From positions 2,236,501-2,300,500 of the forward strand of contig OX485808.1 in NCBI GenBank assembly GCA_950295325.1: a stretch of 64,000 nt of DNA. Reading direction: 5' to 3'. The notes beneath the pieces are model-generated. The model had not been told where the DNA came from and made no database searches. It was given only the letters and a program-made list of their open reading frames with translations. The stretch comes from Polytrichum commune. Its lineage: Eukaryota; Streptophyta; Polytrichopsida; Polytrichales; Polytrichaceae. The translations under genes and the position numbers were made by a program. This document shows, one piece after another, positions 44,403-55,751 of this stretch. Numbering within the stretch: the first letter of the stretch is position 1; the number at the start of each line of letters is the position of its first letter.

Positions 44403-45600
44403 ACTTCAGCTCAGTGACATGTAATCAACATACGGATGTGGGTTTTTAGCGTCTGTCAAGAGAGCAGGGAAGTGTGTAAGTCAGTTAAAACCAGGGTCGC
44501 AATTGCTCAAAGGCAATTTAAGATGGCAGTACAGAAATTCTCAGCTGGCTCGAAGAATGACACCATAAGCACTGATGGCAGTTTCCAGTGCTGCTGGGTA
44601 AAGGTTGCATTTCACAAGGCACACGGACTACGTGTATGACATATGTCAATACAGGACTTTGCTGACTTTGAGATCACATGAGCAGAGGCAACTAACAACC
44701 GCAGGAAGGAGCATGATTGGTGGTGAAGTCCAAACCAAGAAGTGGATGGCATCTGACTCGGTGAGAAGTTTAGGGGCCACGAAATTTCGCAAACCGTACA
44801 AAAAACAAACACACAATCATGTATGTAAACAATATGCTTCACACCCCTATCAAACAAGTCTTTCCACCACATCTTGGAACTTAATGAAAATCTTGAATGT
44901 AATATTCGGAGGGATGAAGTGGAAGAGACGTAGCGGTAAACGATATGGAATTTGGAGATGAAGTAAAAACTTGCTCCAAACGCAGCACCCCTACTTGTCT
45001 ACTGGACACGAGACACGAGACACTTCACCTCTGTTCCTGCCCTCTCTCTCTCTCTATGACGATGTTGGAGTAACCATTGAGACATGTGCAAATTAAGAGG
45101 CAATTGAACGAGCAGACGTGGAGTGACTCAGGTCGCACGTTACTCAAAACTCTCAAGGTAAAAGAAGCCACATGCAAAAATACGCCACCGATATGCAATC
45201 GTGAAAGCGCATTGTTCGCAAACCTGGGAAAAAGCAAGAGAAATCCTCAATTGAAGACACAATAACTCCAAAACGTTAACTCCAAAACTCGTCAAGAGCT
45301 CGTCTTCTCACTGATCTCCTTATCGCCATCATTTTGGCACGGTTGCAATTGTGATGAGAAGAGGACGAGGAAGCTCATCAGGAGGAATGACGCACCATGG
45401 CGCATATGAATAAAAGTGAGCACATGATAAATGTTCGTTTCTTATCTATCTCAGAGAGAGAGGTTATGCTTATTTGCTTGTAAGAGATGTCGACATAATA
45501 ACTGCTGATGGAAAAATCAACCCCCGCGCATGCGTGAAAAAGGCCACAATCAATCCAATTCGTCCAATTTCATTTCCATAAAAAAATCGTGCAAACATTT
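44403..45600. other. ATG11 upstream region without a recognisable gene
   Basis: Open frames are short and without family resemblance. The region may contain intron or leader sequence of ATG11. Confidence 0.4.
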
Positions 45601-46200
45601 ACGTGAGAATTGCTCCATGACGTAGTACAAGCAAGAGGCGAGAAATTGAGGAGGCTCATCGAGAAGCCATTATCTTCTCCCTTTTCTTCTACGCTCTGTC
45701 CACTGTCTCCCATTCGCACTGTAGACACTAAGGAAGAATCCAAACACTCCAAACAAAAAAAACGCGAACGACAGGGTTCCAACTTCCATCGTCACCACCG
45801 TATCGATAACAAGAGAAACTCCGCCGCGAGAACCCCCGCGAAAACACAAACTCGTAATACAAACGGAACTGCAGGCAAGGCAACCCCTGACGCCTCTTCG
45901 CTCCGTCCAGTCATCAAGGAGCAAACCGAAACAAAAACAAAACTGCCTCCCCTGTTCTCTAATCCTCTTCTTACTCCTCTAATCGCAAAATTTCTCACAG
46001 ATTTCCAGAAACCACACACAAGCACCTAAAGCCACACAGTCCCTTCTGCAAAAAAATGAAGTAACCATAACCATAACCTGATGACTTACTCTGTCGCGCT
46101 CTCTTTTCTCCCCCTCTTTCTCTCTCTCTCTCGTCTCTCTCGTCTCTCTCGCTCTCAGTTTTGAGGATTGTTGAGCATGGGACCACGGCGGATATTTCTG
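45600..46200 (-). promoter_or_regulatory. Possible ATG11 first non-coding exon/promoter, GAGA-rich
   Basis: More GC-rich than its surroundings. On the minus strand it carries a long GAGA tract (about 46105-46157, CT-rich on plus), typical of plant core promoters and leaders. Frames of 60-140 codons on both strands have no recognisable family and differ in composition from the genes. A leader exon here splicing to the ATG11 exon would be plausible but is unproven. Confidence 0.3.
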
Positions 46201-46369
46201 ATTGAAGGAATGGAAAGAGTGAAGGCAAGGGTTGCCGCGATCTGCAACAAACCTTGTCAAAGTCGATGCATTACCGCCATGGCTGGATTGTTCGGAAAGT
46301 CTCTCGTGACGACAGGCTCGAATGCAAGCGGCGTCCCCTCTTAGTAGAGAGAGCTGGTCCCCAGGGGGA

Positions 46370-48330
46370 GAGAGAAGACTCATGGATGAGAACCGTCCTT
46401 ACGGATGTAACCCCTGCTGCCATCTCTGTCCGTCAACTACAGTACAGTAGAGTAGTCAGTCTGGTATTAGGGGAATGGTGAATGCAACTCATCCAGGTGG
46501 GTTCGATTACTCTTTTGTCATATAATTAACTTTGTCCATCCATTACTGTAGTGGAGGATCGGTAACTCTTGTTATTGCTCTACTGATCAAGAGTCGACAC
46601 TCATCCATAGGGTTAGTTCCAGATAAGACTCATGGATGACTATTGTCCTCTAGATGTATCAATGTCAACCTTTTTTCATCCATGATTAGTGCAGTTTCCG
46701 CATCACGCATCCTTGAAGAGAAGGCTCATGGATGATTATTGTCGATTGGATGCATGGATGCCAACTCTGTTCATCTACAACTGTAGTGCAGTCTCGGCAA
46801 CTCTTGTTATTTGCTTTAATTTAGTGATCGACACTCATCCAGGTGGGTTAATTCCTAGGAGAGACGACTCGTGAATGACAAGTGTCCCTTGAACACGTCG
46901 ATGTCAACTCCGTCCATTCACAAATAAGTCTCTGCCAACAAAACAAAACAAGGCTTGTCCATGGGGACGCAATTACTAGGAAAAAAGGCCAACAATTGAG
47001 AACAGCCCTTCCACAAACGCTCTACATTCACTACACTAAAATATATATAATAATGTGGATAACCATTTTAATACAACTAACGGGGAGAACCAGCTATTAG
47101 TTACAGATGAACCAATTCGTTTCCCCAAATTACATGTTCAAATTCGAAACTCTAGGAAATGAACCACAACATATTTTGGAAGGTTTGTTGTCTTAAGTAG
47201 GCATACAAGGAATGGCCGAAGCATGTCAATGAATAACCGGTTGATAATAATAACAATAATAAAAGTAAAGATAGCAACCGAGTTTCCCGGTAAACTAGAA
47301 AAACCATGTTTTTTGAGATCGTTTCCTTACCAATCACATGCACATTTTATATCATACTCAACCTATTTGTATTCTATGTTTGTGAACGGGCCCCAATATC
47401 CACGTAGCTCTATCTGACTCTTCAATCACAAATTCTGGTGTAGTGAGTCACCACGACTCTTTTGGCTACTCTAGCTTAGTAAACAAGACACTCCCCCAAA
47501 TACTATCAGCAATTGCTCATGGATGACACTCATTGTTCTAATGAATGAATACTCAACTCTGTTCATTCACACATGGGCTCCATGAATAGGGAAAATGAAC
47601 TAACACGTCCAATCCCATGCAAGCGAACCCGTCGCATTGGATGCACTAATGCTACCCTTTGCCCATCCCCTACAACAGTGAGCCCCTGTTTTTTACCCTA
47701 GTGGACGAGATTCATCCGGAGAGCCCCATCACATACACTACTGTAGATCTCCGCCGTTGGTCCTAAATGCGTAGATGAGAACCGCCCCTTAATGAATGGG
47801 CCGCAACAGATGTCCAGAGTGGATTTCAGGATGAACGTCATTCATCCAGTAGATAGGGGAAGCTCATGGAGGAAGAAAGCTGTGGATATGGATGAGAAAC
47901 GTTCCTTGGATGCAGAGATGCCAATCCAGCAAACAAAAATCATCCGGAACCAGCGTTTCGTCTCACAAAAGGGAAGAGAAGGAAGGGAGTGGCCCTTGGA
48001 TGAATGCCGCACAGATCTGTCTAACTGCTACAACTACGGATAAAATCTGGATGGATGCCCCCTTGTTCATCCACTCGCCTCATCCTCGAGCGACATGGAT
48101 GGATGACAGTGAACCACATCCGAGCGCGATGACTAGTCCTCTATTATTGCAACGGATGCACCATCCCTCGGTCTGTTCGCCTGTGGATGAACTCGTCAGA
48201 GTCAACATAGAGCTGGCCCAGGACGGATGGATGCTCTCGTCGATAGACGGGATGATGAGTGGAGCCAGTGGACGACGCTTCCCCAATCGTGTGGGATGGC
48301 ATTCATCCACCCACGGAGCCGCTGGATGAA
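46370..48330. repeat. Degenerate repeat domain built on CTCATGGATGA
   Basis: CTCATGGATGA or close variants occur at about 46380, 46626, 46726, 46869 and 47517, with weaker ones at 47768 and 47859. They are typically followed by nnAnTGTCC and then by 'atgtcaact...gttcatc' and an 'actgtagtgcagt' block. Both ATGGATG and CATCCA are strikingly frequent throughout. A related segment appears at the window end (about 63807-63860). Spacing is irregular (about 100-250 bases). Confidence 0.6.
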
Positions 48331-51300
48331 AAATAGTGTCGTAAGATGTCTCCGCCGTCCGTTCAAGGTTGCAAGGAAAGAAGAGTATCCATGTGGACCC
48401 TCTCTTTTGTTTTACGTTATTGTTGTCGCATCCCCTCCCGTGCAAAACTAACTCTTCATCCCACTTATTTTGTTGTACATGGGCATTGTAGCAACAAGCT
48501 CAACTCTTTATTTTATTCTATTGCCGAAGGGTGCAATTCGATGACCATGGGAATTTTCATACCACTCTTGATGTCAAGGGCAATTCAGCCCACAATTACC
48601 AACAAAATCAAACGTTTGTGTCTGGAAACCAACTCTTTTATGAAGATATGGGATGATTATTATGATCGTTATGATGATTATTATTATTACACTACTACTA
48701 TTAAAGAATCTCCTTGTTTCAACAAAATTTGAGGAGATCCAATGATCGCAAAGTTGAAGTTCTCAAATCGTGGCAGCTAGTGTAATCGTTGTTTTCTGAA
48801 TCTGCATGACGATGACGACGGTTGATGAGGATCCTCAATGAGTCCCAAGTTGAGGCAATTTTTTCCTTCCTCTCAAGTTTGTGGAACACTCGACCTTCTT
48901 GGGTCTCGCTCAGCTGAAACAGTGGTTCAAATGCTCAACTATGTTTGGTAAGTATCTTGAATTACATGAGTTTCTATATACCATTTTCTTGGGTTTGATA
49001 TCATATAGCATGTGGATGGAAAAGAAAACGTGTTGATATTCACACCTCATGTTGGCAAAATGAAGGATCGTTGGTATTTATGCACCCACTATAACTTCAA
49101 TCCCTGAGGCCTGAAGCAAACTCTCCCCAACACCGTCTTAATTCAACAACTTATAAAGAAATATGTACCTCTTATAGTGGATTTGACTGTACATTCGACA
49201 TCTTGGTAAAATAAGGATTGTCCACATGTAAATGTGTAAAGGCGAATGCCCACACAAAAGATTCCTTCTTGGGTTTAGGGTTAAAGGCCAACACCCACAT
49301 CCCCAACCCCCACCACCACCACCACTATTGCATGGTTTCTTCAATTATGTCTATATGCATGAAACATATCCATCCTTGAAACAAGGAACTAGTTTCTTCA
49401 AAGAGAAAGGAAACTATGATTGACTATTTGAGACGAAGCAAATCATTAAAGAGTTTATAGTTTGTAGCTGAACAAGGTGTCAAACATCGGTGCCATGTTG
49501 AAGTATAGTAGATGGCAAGTAATATAAGTGTGGCCTATTGTGACCACTTCCAACCCCACATATTATACTATTTTGATGGTTCGAACAGATAGAGAATTAA
49601 GTCATCTAGTTAGCAATCGTGAGTTACAAAGATTACCATTTGAAATCTATAAACTGGACTTGAGTTGCATGCTTTATTCGAGATCAAAATGAAGGAATTA
49701 CATTAACCTTCAAGCACATGCACGTGCCTTTCTTAAACGGTGTTTATCTTTTGAGCACGTGGTCTAGTTTCGATTTAATGGGCATTCTCTTATTGTGCAT
49801 GTTTTCTTTTTCTTTTCTTTTTTTGGCACAATTTGAAAAATCAATTGCTTTGTGTACGTTTTCTAACTACAAAGCCGGGTACAAGCCTTGTGATATACCA
49901 CTCAAATATACACATCCGTTTCAAAAGAGGAAAACCCTTAACTACTCCGATAAGAAGGAAGTATGAAGAAAATTTATGTATAGTTTGAATTAAGGGGAAT
50001 GTAGGGCAACGTGGCCGCTTCATGGGGCGGCATTTCTGGGCAACACTTCAAGCCTCCTCCTCGATCACATAAGGCCCACATACCTTAACAATTTTTCAAA
50101 CAACAACTTGGCAATTGCAACCCTGTGGTTGTGGACAAAGGGATGGGTGGCAAACTTTATAGGTCGTCAATGGTCACTACTGCATGCTAGAAGTGAATAT
50201 CGCGGTTTAAAAAGTATAGGGTAGGTCATTGTTATTGTAAAAACTACTATCAACGATCAAAAATAGGGTCCTTGTAATTCATTGGAGGTAGAAACTAGGT
50301 ATATTGGTTTTGTAATATTGTTTATAATATAGGTACCCAACAATGTGATGAAGAAGGAACATTTTGGGAAATTTATATTATAAACTATCCATATAAATAT
50401 ATATTAAAATATCAACTATATAGGTAGAATATAGGTAGAATATTCCATTATATTATAAGCCCAACAAAATTACCCCTTGCACAGAACAAGATAACGAACC
50501 CCTGTAGGTAATGACCTCCTCAAGTGCATCAGTCAGTGGAATCGGCGGAGCACAAGTTCTACAATTGTCCACTCGCTCAACATGGGTCGCGATACATTGC
50601 CAACAACAATTGGCAACTCTTTGCCAAAAAAAGAATATCAGCTCGCGAAAATAGTTTTCTATGATGCAATGTCTCTTTTATCAACCTTTGTGTAAAACAC
50701 TTAAACGTTTCAGTCGTATCTGGTTTTCTTGAGAAGCGGTCTTCCGTGGATCATCTGGCGGCAACGAAATCATTTGGTTTTAACAATCGGCAATGGCCCA
50801 ATGAGAAACACACCAACTCATTGGGGATGCCCTACATGATTATGGTAGGATTGAATGGAAACATACTCTCATGGGCTTGGAAAAGGCCCCAGATGTGGCC
50901 TACCATGACATTCGTAACAAATTTGATTTTATTGTGACCCAAAGTAACTTAGTTGTCACTTGGAAGGATAGGCTGCAAATGGGCATTATTTCTTAATTTC
51001 CACACGGGTTGCACTAGTTTGCTAGAAGAAGAAAAAAAGAAAGATCCCAAATATTGCAAAGATGCCAAGGCTTAATACCTTGCTACTTGAAAATCTTGAA
51101 GCACTAATGAATTTAATTGTTTCGTTAACTCTACTTGAAACGCGTCGATTGTATTTTGGATTCTTTCTTGCAATTGAATTTTCAATTTGTGCCAAAAAAA
51201 TAGACCTCCTCAAGTGCATTGATGTTGTATTTGGCCAAAAAATTGAGCATCCTTGCAGCACATTCTACATGAAATTACGAGAGATTTGTTTGCATGTTTC

Positions 51301-52600
51301 CACCAAGACACACATTTGAATAGGTAGTCCTGGACTGCACCCAAAAATACACAAAGAAGAATAAGAAGAAGATCGGTTCCTCTTTTAAAAATGAAGCTCG
51401 TGATATTGACTTCATTTTTGCTCCAAAATAAAGACGAAGATTATGGCTAGGCTTGTCGCAAATGTTCTTGAAAGTATGCACCAACCATAACAACTCAACT
51501 ACTTATGTATGTATGTATGGTGGCAAGTTTGAACTTCGAATGATGGATGATGGCACTTTGCACTTTATGTGGGCCGTTCAAACTACGCGAACTTGGAGAA
51601 TAAGAATCCATTGGTTCCAAGTCCAAGTTTGTCATTTTCTTCAAGGTAGGGGTGTAGGTGTTATTCACTTGGTTCATCTTGCTCTCTATTTTCTATTGAT
51701 CATATTTATGTTTTCAAAAAAACCATATTGTTTGAACATACAATCCCACCTCTTTAATATGATATGTTTGAGAAACAAAAACCAATCGTATTATCGAGGT
51801 GTCACATATTTCACAATGTGACAAATTGGATCTCGTTGTCATAATACCGAGGTACCTCATGAAAACACACGCTATGTATTTTTCCAAATTTTCAAAATAA
51901 GATTCCTTTCAAATGTCTTTGCAAATATGCAAGTTTTTCTCATGAAATCTATGTGAACTTTGAAGAAGGAATCGCTAATCCGGTGATGTCGCCACTTCAA
52001 GTCAGCAACATACATTGGATTGAGCTTCTCCGATACAGCCTACAATTTCATTACATTTATAGGAGTAAACTATGATGGGGTTGTCCATAAAAAAAATGTA
52101 GCCAATAATTGAGCATGATGTTGAGCATATGCCATTTTCACAATAGTTGGAGGTTTCTCATCAACATCTAAAGAGTTCAAGGACTTTGCATTAAGGTCAA
52201 AAATATTGCGAAAGAGACAAAAGCTATTGAGTATGTTGATTAGGTTTTGAGATAGAGGACTTAGTTCCCTTAGTTCCCGTGTATTAACATCATTTTACAT
52301 CAAATTTTGTTTTATCCACATTCCATATTTAAAAGTTACATAAGTTTAATGTCAACCTTGGACTTATACATGTATGGGACACTGCACCTATACATGTATT
52401 ACCTCTATAACATGACATTTTGGGGATCCACGAGCATCGTAGCAACAATGTCACAATCGTATTGTAGAGGTAACTAGAAAATTTGGTTGGCAAAATGTGT
52501 GTCATTATATCGAGGTTGTGTTCAAAATGATAAAATTTGTCAAGGCATAATTTAAAGAAACACTAAAATTTGCTGCATTGTAAGAGTATAATTTCAAATA
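48331..52600. other. Gene-free AT-rich intergenic DNA
   Basis: No frame has recognisable similarity. Short protein-like patches (about 50830-50980) are broken by stops and could be old transposon relics. Confidence 0.45.
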
Positions 52601-52609
52601 AGAGATCCT

Positions 52610-52760
52610 ATTCATATTGTATTTTTGGGAACACATGAGACGCTTGACCACATGGCTAGTTTCCGTCAAGTAGACGAACGATTTCACGGCCGGGAATCGA
52701 ACCACCAACCACTCCATTTGGTTTAGGTACCTCTCCACTACCATCCAGTAGTTTAGGATC
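52610..52760 (-). mobile_element. tRNA-derived SINE head
   Basis: On the minus strand TAGTGGAGAGG (52740-52730) matches the Pol III A-box consensus TRGYNNARNGG. GGTTCGATTCC (52703-52693) matches the B-box GGTTCGANNCC, with 26 bases between. The flanks do not fold as a complete tRNA, so a SINE is more likely than a tRNA gene. The 3' tail and target duplication were not identified. Confidence 0.6.
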
Positions 52761-52769
52761 ATCTCAAAC

Positions 52770-55058
52770 TTGTAACAACCTATGCATCATGAGTTTCTTT
52801 TCCTTGTTTTGCTTCAATGTATGTTGTAGATCTCCGTATGGTCTAAGCCAAGTTTCATAGAGTATTTTGGACCATTGATTTCACAACTCACGGATAGATT
52901 TTCATTCCCTATATCATTCTTTATACCAAATTAATCATATCAATAAATTATCTAAATGTAAATAACATTCCTAATGAGCGTAGGATCTCCACTCAATCAT
53001 AAAGAGCATGGACCACATCATCAACGAAAAGTTTACGACCAAATATTCAAATCCGTGTTCTTGAGAACATACCGAGAACTTATCTTGACAAATTCATTCT
53101 TAGTAGTATTTTATTTAAAATTGTTTTGGTAGAATTGTGCATAAGAGTGTTCTCTATTGAGACCAATCCAAGTGGCCATTTTTATTCTCAAGGAACAAAT
53201 GGCACTTTGGGGCTTGTCCCTAGCTAGCTAGGCTTTGTTGCAAGCATAAGCTAAAAGGCACCACTCTCATAGGCCACAACTTCGCGGCAAATTTGTTCAC
53301 GGTCAAACCCCGGGAACTTTTCTAGTTCGAGATTCAATGAAACGGACGACATAAAGATCTTGGGGTTCGTACCAAGAGGAAGTCCGGGTATCCCGGTGGA
53401 GTGATGTGTGCACAAAAGGGTGACACTTATAACCACCTGCACTTTATGAAAGAGGAATATTATTAGGTCTCTCCCTCTTGTTCACGTAAGTAATTCCCAA
53501 AGATAGTGTGAGCTCTATAGGGAGATGCACAATTGAGCATAGTGGGTTGGGGCTAGATCTCATGCCAAATCACATGGGCCCTGCTCTATTGAGCCATGAC
53601 CTCATCATATTCGAAACTTTATAATCCCGACCGAAAATGGCTGCCCGCTTCACCGGACTTCAACAATTAAATTGCCCTTGCATTCTTGAAGGTTACTTAC
53701 TTGTTCACAAAACCCATATCGAGTGCACTTCATCGACAAGGTCCAAAATCCAATGTATATGTTCACTTCCCCCCCCCCCCCTTAGTAAATAAGCAATTGA
53801 CTGGGATTTCGTTCCCAAAGTGAAATTGTCAATTAAGCTTGTAATTAACTTGGAAGTCGAAAATATTACAAAATCCTCATTAGCATTGAGGACCTTATAA
53901 TTCACGTGACTTACCATGAGATAGGATCTTTGTCGTTCTAAGATGAAACTTAGATTAGTGTGATATTTCTAGTTTGGTTGATTCCTTCTACTTACGCAAG
54001 TATTCATACACATTCAAACCAATTAATCGTGGTTAAATACGATTGTTCTAAATATTAAAACAACGTTGTTGATTATGGAAGTTCAAAGATTATATACAAC
54101 GTTTGTTGGCAAAATTGACCTCGTAATGAACTTCCAAGTCCCTTGAATTGGCCTCGATTCTCATGGAACTTAAGCCCTTGGTCTTGGTTGAAACGAGAAG
54201 CCATATACGTTGAGAGGGGGGCGGCGAAGGGCGGGTTTAGGGTGGCAAAGGGAGGTTAGGGTGGGCGGCTACAAAGTGAATGAAGTGGTGTGAAGACATC
54301 ATTGTTGAAGTGGGAGGCCATCCCAAGGCCACCAAAATAACACGGAAATAAGTGCACCGGCTTCAGTCAACTAGCTTTAGGAACTCCTCTCTCCCTCTCT
54401 CTACATTGCAAATGTGTTGAATTTCAAGTATTTCAACAAATAGGTGAGTGACATGTGGCATTGAAATGTGGGCTTTAACAATGTGTAAATCTAAGTGGAA
54501 ATGGTCCCTAGTGTAAAGTAACCCAAAGGTTATTTTCACTCGTCTCAAAATGGAAGACGAAATAGTCCATTGGGTGGAGGATGCCTCCTAGATACCAAAT
54601 AACCTAATCCCATAGGTAGATACACAATTATGCCATCCCTCTCATATCTATGTATATAAGGCTAAATAGGTATTTCTCTTTGGTCATGTAAGTACAAGTC
54701 CAAGCATGTAACACAAGGAAATGCGTTTGACCATCGGCCATGGAGTCTGCTTTAGAATTATTCCTAAAGCCATGTTCTTGAATGGATCCGAGAATCGTAC
54801 AAAGAATAAGAATGGGGCGGGTGGATTATGTTCATGACACCCACTAAGGGGGAGGGGAAAACTTGGGGAGGGGGAGGATGAAAATGTTGAATCTTATTGT
54901 AGAGTCAAGGGATTGTTATGTTTAGATGAGTTCATCTCCTCGATAGGTGCTATTATGAACCCAAACTCATGACTGATTGTTCATCTAAGAACATAAGGGT
55001 TCTCATAACTCATCCAAAGTTAACACGTGTGGAACCATGATATCCTTTATAATTTCCA
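52770..55058. other. Gene-free intergenic DNA
   Basis: Only short frames. A poly-C tract lies at about 53769-53781. Confidence 0.5.
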
Positions 55059-55223
55059 CCCACTCTCCTCTCTCATTGGTTATCTAATCCATGACGAGAG
55101 CCTTGTGGTGTAGATGAAGCACCCACACGGTCGGTAAGTTTTGAAGGCATCCATGTAATTCTCCAAGCATACTTCACAAGGTCCCAAAATGTGCAGCGTG
55201 GCCCATTCCAATGCCAAATTCTA
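55059..55223 (+). repeat. Direct repeat, left copy
   Basis: Matches 55585-55751 across TTATCTAATCCA, CTTGTGG.GT..ATGAAGCACC, AAGGC.TCCA.GTAA and CAATGCCAAAT-like ends, with moderate divergence. Confidence 0.75.
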
Positions 55224-55397
55224 ATTTGGTTATTGTGAAATCAAACTCACAATCAACCGTTCGTCCAAGAGCAAAAGGGTTATCAAAACTTAATCACAAA
55301 TTTTGCATCCACGGAGGCCCAATATCATCTTTCCATTCGCACATTCTATCCACGAGTTCATTGGTTACGACTGGTATCCAACTTTGGCGGGTGGACA

Positions 55398-55551
55398 CAG
55401 GGGCGTCACCAGGCCTACCCTGCGTCTGAAAGCCCACTCGAAAGCCTAGGTCATATACTGAAAACAAAATTTTCTTGAAAAAACATGCCCTGGATAAAAT
55501 TCAATTTCTAAAGCAGACCTACCCCTCAAATCAAGGTTGGCGACGCCCCTG
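55398..55551. mobile_element. hAT-type MITE, 154 bp
   Basis: The ends CAGGGGCGTCACCA and (inverted) CAGGGGCGTCGCCAA are flanked by identical 8-bp duplications GGTGGACA (55390-55397 and 55552-55559). An 8-bp target duplication and CA(G)GGG ends are diagnostic of hAT elements. It has no coding capacity. Confidence 0.88.
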
Positions 55552-55584
55552 GGTGGACAACTCACCGCTCCTGCTGCGAGTCAT

Positions 55585-55751
55585 CCACTCTCCCTCTCTC
55601 TCTCATTGATTATCTAATCCACGACAACATCCTTGTGGCGTGGATGAAGCACCCACGCGGTAACTATTGAAGGCGTCCACGTAACTCTCCAAGCATGCTT
55701 CCCAAGCCTTTCAAATGTGCCACGTGGCCCCAACCCCATGCCAAATGCTAG
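55585..55751 (+). repeat. Direct repeat, right copy
   Basis: Second copy of the 55059-55223 sequence; the hAT MITE lies in the interval between them. Confidence 0.75.

Noticed and set aside
45610-46383. Overlapping frames of 77-139 codons on both strands
   Set aside because: Both strands are open because of the low-complexity CT/GA-rich sequence, and neither resembles a protein. Treated as a possible ATG11 leader or promoter.
50740-50990. Protein-like patches in two frames (for example YHDIRNKFDFIVTQ)
   Set aside because: No family is recognised, the frames are short and broken, and there is no splice structure. Not enough to call a gene.
52690-52745. A functional tRNA gene
   Set aside because: A- and B-boxes are present but no acceptor or anticodon stem could be formed by eye. 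A SINE is more likely.
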